A stretch of 64,000 nucleotides of DNA from JADJNY01 sp046349615 (GTDB taxonomy: Bacteria > Planctomycetota > UBA1135 > GCA-002686595). The position numbers and the translations under genes are program-made. Each line of letters opens with the position of its first letter. Within the stretch, counting starts at the first letter, position 1. This document shows, one piece after another, positions 59,804-64,000 of this stretch. Location of the stretch: positions 1-64,000 of the forward strand of contig JAXMBZ010000007.1 in assembly GCA_046349615.1 (NCBI GenBank). Reading direction: 5' to 3'. A model generated the notes under the pieces. It did no database searches. It saw only the letters and a program-made list of their open reading frames with translations, and had not been told where the DNA came from.

Positions 59804-60412
59804 TCAGCGCGGGGCGCAAGGAGCGGCGAGGCGCGCGAGCAACTCCAGCGTCTTGGCGACGGGGAGTCCGACCACGTTGTCGAAGCCGCCCTCCTCGAGA
59901 CGGGTGACGAAGCGATCGGCGGTCTCCTGGATCGCGTACCCGCCGGCCTTGTCGCGCCACTCCTCCGACGCGACGTAGGCCTCGACCTCCGCCGGCGTGA
60001 TCGCGCGCATGTGGACGAAGGTGCGCTCGAACCCACTTTCGAGCGCGCCGTCGCGTGCGCGCGCGACGGCGACGCCGGTCACGACGCGGTGGCGCGTGCC
60101 CGAGAGCCAGCGGAGCATCTGTCGCGCCTGGAACTCGTTCTCGGGCTTGCCGAGCAGGCGCTCCTCGCCTTCGAGGTCGACCGCGACGATCGTGTCCGCC
60201 GCGACGATCCAGCGCTCGGTCCCGTGGAAGCGCGCGAGCACCGCGCGCGCTTTGCGCTCGGCGAGGAGGCGCGCACCGTCCTCGGCGGTCGTGCCCGACC
60301 GGAGCGTCTCGTCGACGGCGGGGACGACGACCTCGAAGTCGACGCCCGCCGCCGCGAGCAGTTCGCGGCGGCGCGGCGAAGCGGAGGCGAGGACGATCGC
60401 GGGAGCCGCCAC
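59804..60412 (-). CDS. Maf-family nucleotide pyrophosphatase
   Basis: A 202-residue Maf/YhdE-type enzyme that hydrolyses nucleoside triphosphates such as dTTP or UTP. The start AIVLASASPRRRELLAAAGVDF and the motifs PAVDE, WIVAADTIVAVDLEGEERLLGKP and the catalytic ETADRF, GFDNVVGLPV tail are diagnostic. The start is GTG at 60410-60412. The gene follows the endonuclease III-like gene by 10 bp. Confidence 0.93.
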   Translation of the reverse strand: MAAPAIVLASASPRRRELLAAAGVDFEVVVPAVDETLRSGTTAEDGARLLAERKARAVLARFHGTERWIVAADTIVAVDLEGEERLLGKPENEFQARQMLRWLSGTRHRVVTGVAVARARDGALESGFERTFVHMRAITPAEVEAYVASEEWRDKAGGYAIQETADRFVTRLEEGGFDNVVGLPVAKTLELLARLAAPCAPR

Positions 60413-60422
60413 GATGCGCGGA

Positions 60423-61445
60423 TCAGCGCTTCTTGCCGCTCTTCTTCTTCGCCGCGGCCTTGGCCTTGATCGCCGCCTTCTTCGCGGCGTCGGCCTTCGC
60501 CTTCTCCGCGGCGGCCTTCTTCTTGGCGAGTTCGGCGAGCTTCTTCTGCTTCGCGTCCTCGATCGCGCGCTTCTTCGCGTCGATCGCGGCCTGGCGAGAG
60601 CGGAGCTTCGCCTGCTTCTCGGCCTCGAGCGCGGCCTTCTTGGCGAGGCGCTCGTCTTCCTTGCGCCGCTTCTCGGCTTCCTTCTTCTCGAGCACGAGGC
60701 GCTTCGCTTCGTCGCGCTTGCGCTGCGCTTCCATCCGCTCGAGTTGGACCTTGTGGTCCTGCGCGACCTTCTTGCCGAAGGGGCACTCGTCCTTGAGCGG
60801 GCAATCCCAGCACGTCGGCTTGCGCGCGTCGCACCAGCGATCCGCGACCTCGCCGACGATCTGCACGAAGCGGAGCTCGTTGCCCTCGGGCACGAGCGGA
60901 CCGACGACGTCGCGCGCCTTCTTCGCGAGACCGGCGCGCGAAACGAGCCCGAGGCGATCGAGCACGCGCACCATCGCGGCGTGCACGGGGAGCTGCTTGT
61001 CGCCGGCGAGCCAGAGCAGGAAGCCGCCCGACGCGAGGCCCAGGTGCGGCATCTGCTGCATCAGCTTCGACGACGCCGTGAGGTCCTCGCGCAGGAACTC
61101 GAGTTCGAGCCCGTGCGTCTTCTGGAAGACCTCCTGGAGGAACTCGCGCGCGTCGCGCGCGGCCGGGAGCACGGGGTCGACCTCGCCGCGCGAGGCCCGG
61201 CGACCGAGACCGAGCATCTGCGCCGCGACCTCTTGGGTCTGCGCGACGCGCATCTCGTTCCAATCCGTGTAGCCCTTCTTGAGCGCCGCGATCGCGGCCT
61301 CGGCCTTCTTCTGGTCGAAGTGGCGCAGGAGCACCGCGAGCATGCCGTGCTCGAGCAGGCTCAGATCCTTCACCGGCGTGGGCAACGGCCAGCGCGGCTT
61401 GATGCGCTCGAGCACCTTGACGACTTGGTCGGACTTCTTGCTCAC
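60423..61445 (-). CDS. Endonuclease III-like protein with no catalytic residues and a histone-like tail
   Basis: A 340-residue protein. Residues 1-225 have the HhH-GPD fold with the endonuclease III [4Fe-4S] pattern C205-x6-C212-x2-C215-x5-C221. In the helix-hairpin-helix (MPHLGLASGG, 132-141) the catalytic Lys (K120 in E. coli Nth) is replaced by Ala138, and the catalytic Asp (D138 in Nth) by His155 (LPVHAAM). So glycosylase/lyase chemistry is probably lost while the fold and cluster remain. Residues 230-340 are a Lys/Ala-rich helical tail like bacterial histone H1 or a coiled coil. It may be a DNA-binding or structural protein. GTG start at 61443-61445. Confidence 0.85.
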   Translation of the reverse strand: MSKKSDQVVKVLERIKPRWPLPTPVKDLSLLEHGMLAVLLRHFDQKKAEAAIAALKKGYTDWNEMRVAQTQEVAAQMLGLGRRASRGEVDPVLPAARDAREFLQEVFQKTHGLELEFLREDLTASSKLMQQMPHLGLASGGFLLWLAGDKQLPVHAAMVRVLDRLGLVSRAGLAKKARDVVGPLVPEGNELRFVQIVGEVADRWCDARKPTCWDCPLKDECPFGKKVAQDHKVQLERMEAQRKRDEAKRLVLEKKEAEKRRKEDERLAKKAALEAEKQAKLRSRQAAIDAKKRAIEDAKQKKLAELAKKKAAAEKAKADAAKKAAIKAKAAAKKKSGKKR

Positions 61446-61563
61446 GTCGGTCTAGCGCGTTGCGTCGAAAGGGGGAGGAAATCGAGCGCGCCGCTCCGGC
61501 CCGGATCCCGGGCGCGCGCGGCGCGAGGACGCCCCGACGAGCGGGGCACGACGCGGAGGGAGC

Positions 61564-61995
61564 TCAGCTCTTCGCTTCGCTCGCGGCAGCGGCCTTCTTC
61601 GCCGCGCGCTTGGCGGCGAGGCGCGCCTTGCGGCGCGCGGCCTTCGCGTCGGCGAGGCGCGTCGTGCGCGAATCGCGGGCGGCGCGGATCTTCGTCTTCG
61701 ACTTGCCGCGGCCGTCACGCGTGCGCTTCTTCGGGTGGTGCAGGAGGTCCTTGAGCCCCTTGCGGCGCAGGATCGACGCGACGATCTCGCTCACCTGCGC
61801 ACCCTGCGCGATCCACTGCTTCGTGCGCTCGACGTCGACGACGATCTGCGCCGCGGGGTCCTTGCGCAGCGGGTCGTACAGACCGAGCGTCTCGAGCATG
61901 CGTCCGTCGCGCGGAAAGCGCGAGTCGGTGACGTTGATGCGGAAGCACGGCAGGTTCTTGCGGCCGGTGCGGCGGAGTCGGATGACGACGGACAT
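61564..61995 (-). CDS. rpsP: Ribosomal protein S16 with a basic extension
   Basis: The first 85 residues are S16 (SVVIRLRRTGRKNLPCFRINVTDSRFPRDGRMLETLG, then YDPL and WIAQGAQVSE). Residues 86-143 are an Arg/Lys/Ala-rich extension not found in E. coli S16 (82 residues). It lies downstream of ffh on the same strand, a common arrangement. Start ATG at 61993-61995. Confidence 0.95.
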   Translation of the reverse strand: MSVVIRLRRTGRKNLPCFRINVTDSRFPRDGRMLETLGLYDPLRKDPAAQIVVDVERTKQWIAQGAQVSEIVASILRRKGLKDLLHHPKKRTRDGRGKSKTKIRAARDSRTTRLADAKAARRKARLAAKRAAKKAAAASEAKS

Positions 61996-62167
61996 GGGCG
62001 GCTACGGGGTCTCTTCGAGGATCGATGAAAACCGGGCGGGGAGCGCGTCCGCGCGCGGAACGAACCCTCGCGTCCCGGGCGCGCCGGGGACGATGAGGGG
62101 CGAATAGGACACACAATCGATCGGGACGTGTCCAGGGGGCGGGCGCAGTTTTCTGCGCGGCCCCGCG

Positions 62168-63796
62168 TCAGCGGCGCTTTTTCTTCTTGTCCTTCTTCTT
62201 GCCGCTCTGGCGCGTCGCGGAGGAGCCCATCGGCCGGCCGCCGCCGAAGAGGCCGCCCAGCCCGCCGCCGAGGAGCCCGCCGCCCCCCTTGGGCGCCTGG
62301 GTCCACGCCGGCGGCCCACCGGCCGCGGGACCGTCGCCGCCGGGAGCTTCGGGGCCCCCGCCGAGGCCGCCGAGTCCGCCGAGCCCTCCAAGGCCGCCGA
62401 GACCGCCGAGACCGCCCAGTCCACCGAGCCCGCCGGGCATCCCGCCGGTCTCGTTCATCTGCTTCAGGGCGGCGGCCTTCTCCTTCGCGCCGAGCTTGGC
62501 GCCGAGGCCCATCTTGTTCAGCTGCTTCATCATCAAGCGCATCTCCTTGAAGCGCTTGAGGAGGTCGTTCACCGCGGCGATGTCCTGCCCCGCGCCCTTC
62601 GCGATGCGGCGGCGGCGGCCCATGTCGAGGATCTCGGGCTGGAGGCGCTCGCGCGGCGTCATCGACGTGAACAGCGCCTCGAGGCGGTTCATCTGCTTGT
62701 CGTCGATGTTGACCTGGTCGGCGAGGCCCGACATGCCCGGCATCATGCCGAGCACCTTCTTCATCGGCCCGAGTTTGCGCACCATGCGCAGCTGCGCGAG
62801 CATGTCCTCGAGCGTGAAGCTGCCCATGACGAGCTTCTCGAAGCTGTCCTGGGCCTCCTTCTCGCTGATCGCGGACTGCGCCTTCTCGACGAGGCCGACG
62901 ACGTCGCCCATCCCGAGGATGCGGCTCGCCATGCGCTCGACGTGGAACGTGTCGAGGTCGTCGATCTTCTCGCCGGTGCCGATGAAGAGGATCGGCTTGC
63001 CCGTGACGGCCTTGAGGCTGACGGCCGAACCGCCGCGCGCGTCGCCGTCGAGCTTGGTCAGGATCACGCCGCTGAGCGCGAGCGTGTCGTTGAACGCCTT
63101 CGCCGAGTTGACCGCGTCCTGGCCCGTCATCGCATCGACGACGAGCACGGTGTTCGTCGGACGCACGAGGTGCGCGATGTCGCGGACCTCGTCCATCAAC
63201 GCCTGGTCGACGTGCAAGCGGCCCGCGGTGTCGAGGATCACCATGTCCGCGCCGGCCATCTGCGCATACGCGACGCCCTGCTGGCAGAGCGCGGGCGGCG
63301 CGAGGCCTTCCTTGTGGAAGACCGGCACGTTGATCTGGCGGCCGAGCACCTTGAGCTGCTCGACGGCGGCCGGGCGCTTCACGTCCGCGGCGACGAGCAG
63401 CGGCCGGCGGCCGTGCTTGTCGCGCAGGAGCTTCGCGAGCTTGGCGCACGTCGTCGTCTTGCCCGCGCCTTGGAGGCCCGCCATGAGCACGATCGTCGGT
63501 CCGTTCTTCGCGAACTCGAGGCGCACGTCCTTCGGGCCCATCAACTGGACGAGCTCGTGGTGGAACGCCGCGACGAACTGCTGGCTCGCCTCGACGCCCT
63601 GGATGCGCCGCGCGCCGACGACGCGCTCCTTGACGCGCGCGGTGAAGTCCTGGACGACCTTGAAGTTGACGTCCGCCTCGAGGAGCGCCTGACGGACCGC
63701 GCGCAGGCCCTCTTCGATGTTGTCGTCGGTGAGCTCCTTCCGGTCGCGCAGGAAGGAGAAGGTCTGGGTGAGACGGTCGGTGAGGGTTTCGAACAT
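62168..63796 (-). CDS. ffh: Signal recognition particle protein, SRP54
   Basis: A 542-residue Ffh GTPase that delivers ribosomes to the translocon. N-domain (1-85), G1 GLQGAGKT at 107-114, VDAMTGQ and KLDGDARGG motifs, and a methionine-rich M domain (about 300-440). The C-terminus is extended by a run of GGL repeats and proline, giving a disordered glycine-rich tail (about 445-515) and a lysine-rich end. ATG at 63794-63796 begins MFETLTDRLTQTF; 11 codons upstream in frame are not conserved. rpsP follows. Confidence 0.96.
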   Translation of the reverse strand: MFETLTDRLTQTFSFLRDRKELTDDNIEEGLRAVRQALLEADVNFKVVQDFTARVKERVVGARRIQGVEASQQFVAAFHHELVQLMGPKDVRLEFAKNGPTIVLMAGLQGAGKTTTCAKLAKLLRDKHGRRPLLVAADVKRPAAVEQLKVLGRQINVPVFHKEGLAPPALCQQGVAYAQMAGADMVILDTAGRLHVDQALMDEVRDIAHLVRPTNTVLVVDAMTGQDAVNSAKAFNDTLALSGVILTKLDGDARGGSAVSLKAVTGKPILFIGTGEKIDDLDTFHVERMASRILGMGDVVGLVEKAQSAISEKEAQDSFEKLVMGSFTLEDMLAQLRMVRKLGPMKKVLGMMPGMSGLADQVNIDDKQMNRLEALFTSMTPRERLQPEILDMGRRRRIAKGAGQDIAAVNDLLKRFKEMRLMMKQLNKMGLGAKLGAKEKAAALKQMNETGGMPGGLGGLGGLGGLGGLGGLGGLGGLGGGPEAPGGDGPAAGGPPAWTQAPKGGGGLLGGGLGGLFGGGRPMGSSATRQSGKKKDKKKKRR

Positions 63797-63948
63797 GGGC
63801 GGTGCGCGGGAAGTCGCTCCTTCTACCACCCGTCCTCGCGCGCGTCGAGGCAGGGAAGGGCCCCGGACGGCCGCGCGGAGCGAGGAGCGCGCTCTCCGCC
63901 GGGGCGCGAGCGGCCGGCAGCGCCCGCTCCCTCGCTAGGATCGTCGCG

Positions 63949-64000
63949 ATGACCCCGCGCCCCTTCACGCGCCGCACGACGACGAAGTCCGGCAACGCGC
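63949..64000 (+). CDS. Start of an unidentified gene, cut by window edge
   Basis: An ATG at 63949 opens a frame MTPRPFTRRTTTKSGNA that leaves the window after 17 codons. It is divergent from ffh. Too short for identification; a tRNA-modifying family such as Tgt starts in a loosely similar way, but this is only a guess. Confidence 0.3.
   Translation, partial: MTPRPFTRRTTTKSGNA

Noticed and set aside
1..64000. CRISPR arrays or insertion-sequence transposases
   Set aside because: No regularly spaced repeats or DDE transposase genes are seen; the repeats present are attachment sites, palindromes and the uvrC duplication.

Overview
The window is high-GC bacterial DNA that looks like a deep-branching member of the Planctomycetota. 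The reasons are a secreted nuclease with the motif DxNGNGVADxxD…NQVPDSC followed by a CPC…GHGCANS surface domain, secreted FG-GAP/VCBS proteins, a protein joining FG-GAP, ASPIC/UnbV, thioredoxin-like and TPR parts, and two large TMTC-like membrane TPR proteins. The phylum is an inference from these styles of protein, because no rRNA lies in the window.

Layout. 1-12,662 is chromosomal: pyrD (cut by the window edge), lspA, a dksA-type gene, a xerC/D-type recombinase, uvrC and uvrB, a gamma-glutamyltransferase, a NIL-domain protein, a membrane protein and a secreted endonuclease/exonuclease/phosphatase. The uvrBC operon is interrupted by an insertion that duplicated the first 230 bp of uvrC and brought in an unknown 142-residue gene.

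12,842-39,023 is an integrated element of about 26 kb in a tRNA-Cys gene. A 52-bp copy of the tRNA 3' half marks the far end and the intact tRNA marks the near end, next to a tyrosine integrase and two excisionase-like genes. From left to right the element carries a rolling-circle-type Rep, a DUF5677-like gene, an HU-like protein, a lipoprotein metallopeptidase, an XRE regulator, small membrane genes, a heavy-metal resistance block (CPC-rich exported protein, czcC/czcB/czcA-type RND efflux, His-rich exported protein, barrel-like protein, lipoprotein, P1B ATPase), a second metallopeptidase paralogue, a serine recombinase, and a defence block (AbiV family, then a Pycsar effector/cyclase pair). 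A short palindrome, GTGACA-N3-TGTCAC, recurs at module borders only inside the element. No relaxase or type IV secretion genes were recognised.

39,050-64,000 is chromosomal again: a DUF2959-like lipoprotein, two TMTC-like proteins, tRNA-Leu, FG-GAP proteins, threonine aldolase, a leucyl aminopeptidase, ETF-ubiquinone oxidoreductase, a MoaD-MoaE fusion, ssb, a PilZ protein, prmC-prfA-rpmE, maf, an endonuclease III-like protein lacking its catalytic residues, and rpsP-ffh.

The most unusual observations are an in-frame TGA in the FG-GAP/UnbV protein followed at the correct distance by a bacterial SECIS-like hairpin (candidate selenoprotein), the insertion with long target duplication in uvrC, the repeated palindromes, a pseudoknot covering a ribosome binding site in the element, and the inactive endonuclease III-like protein.
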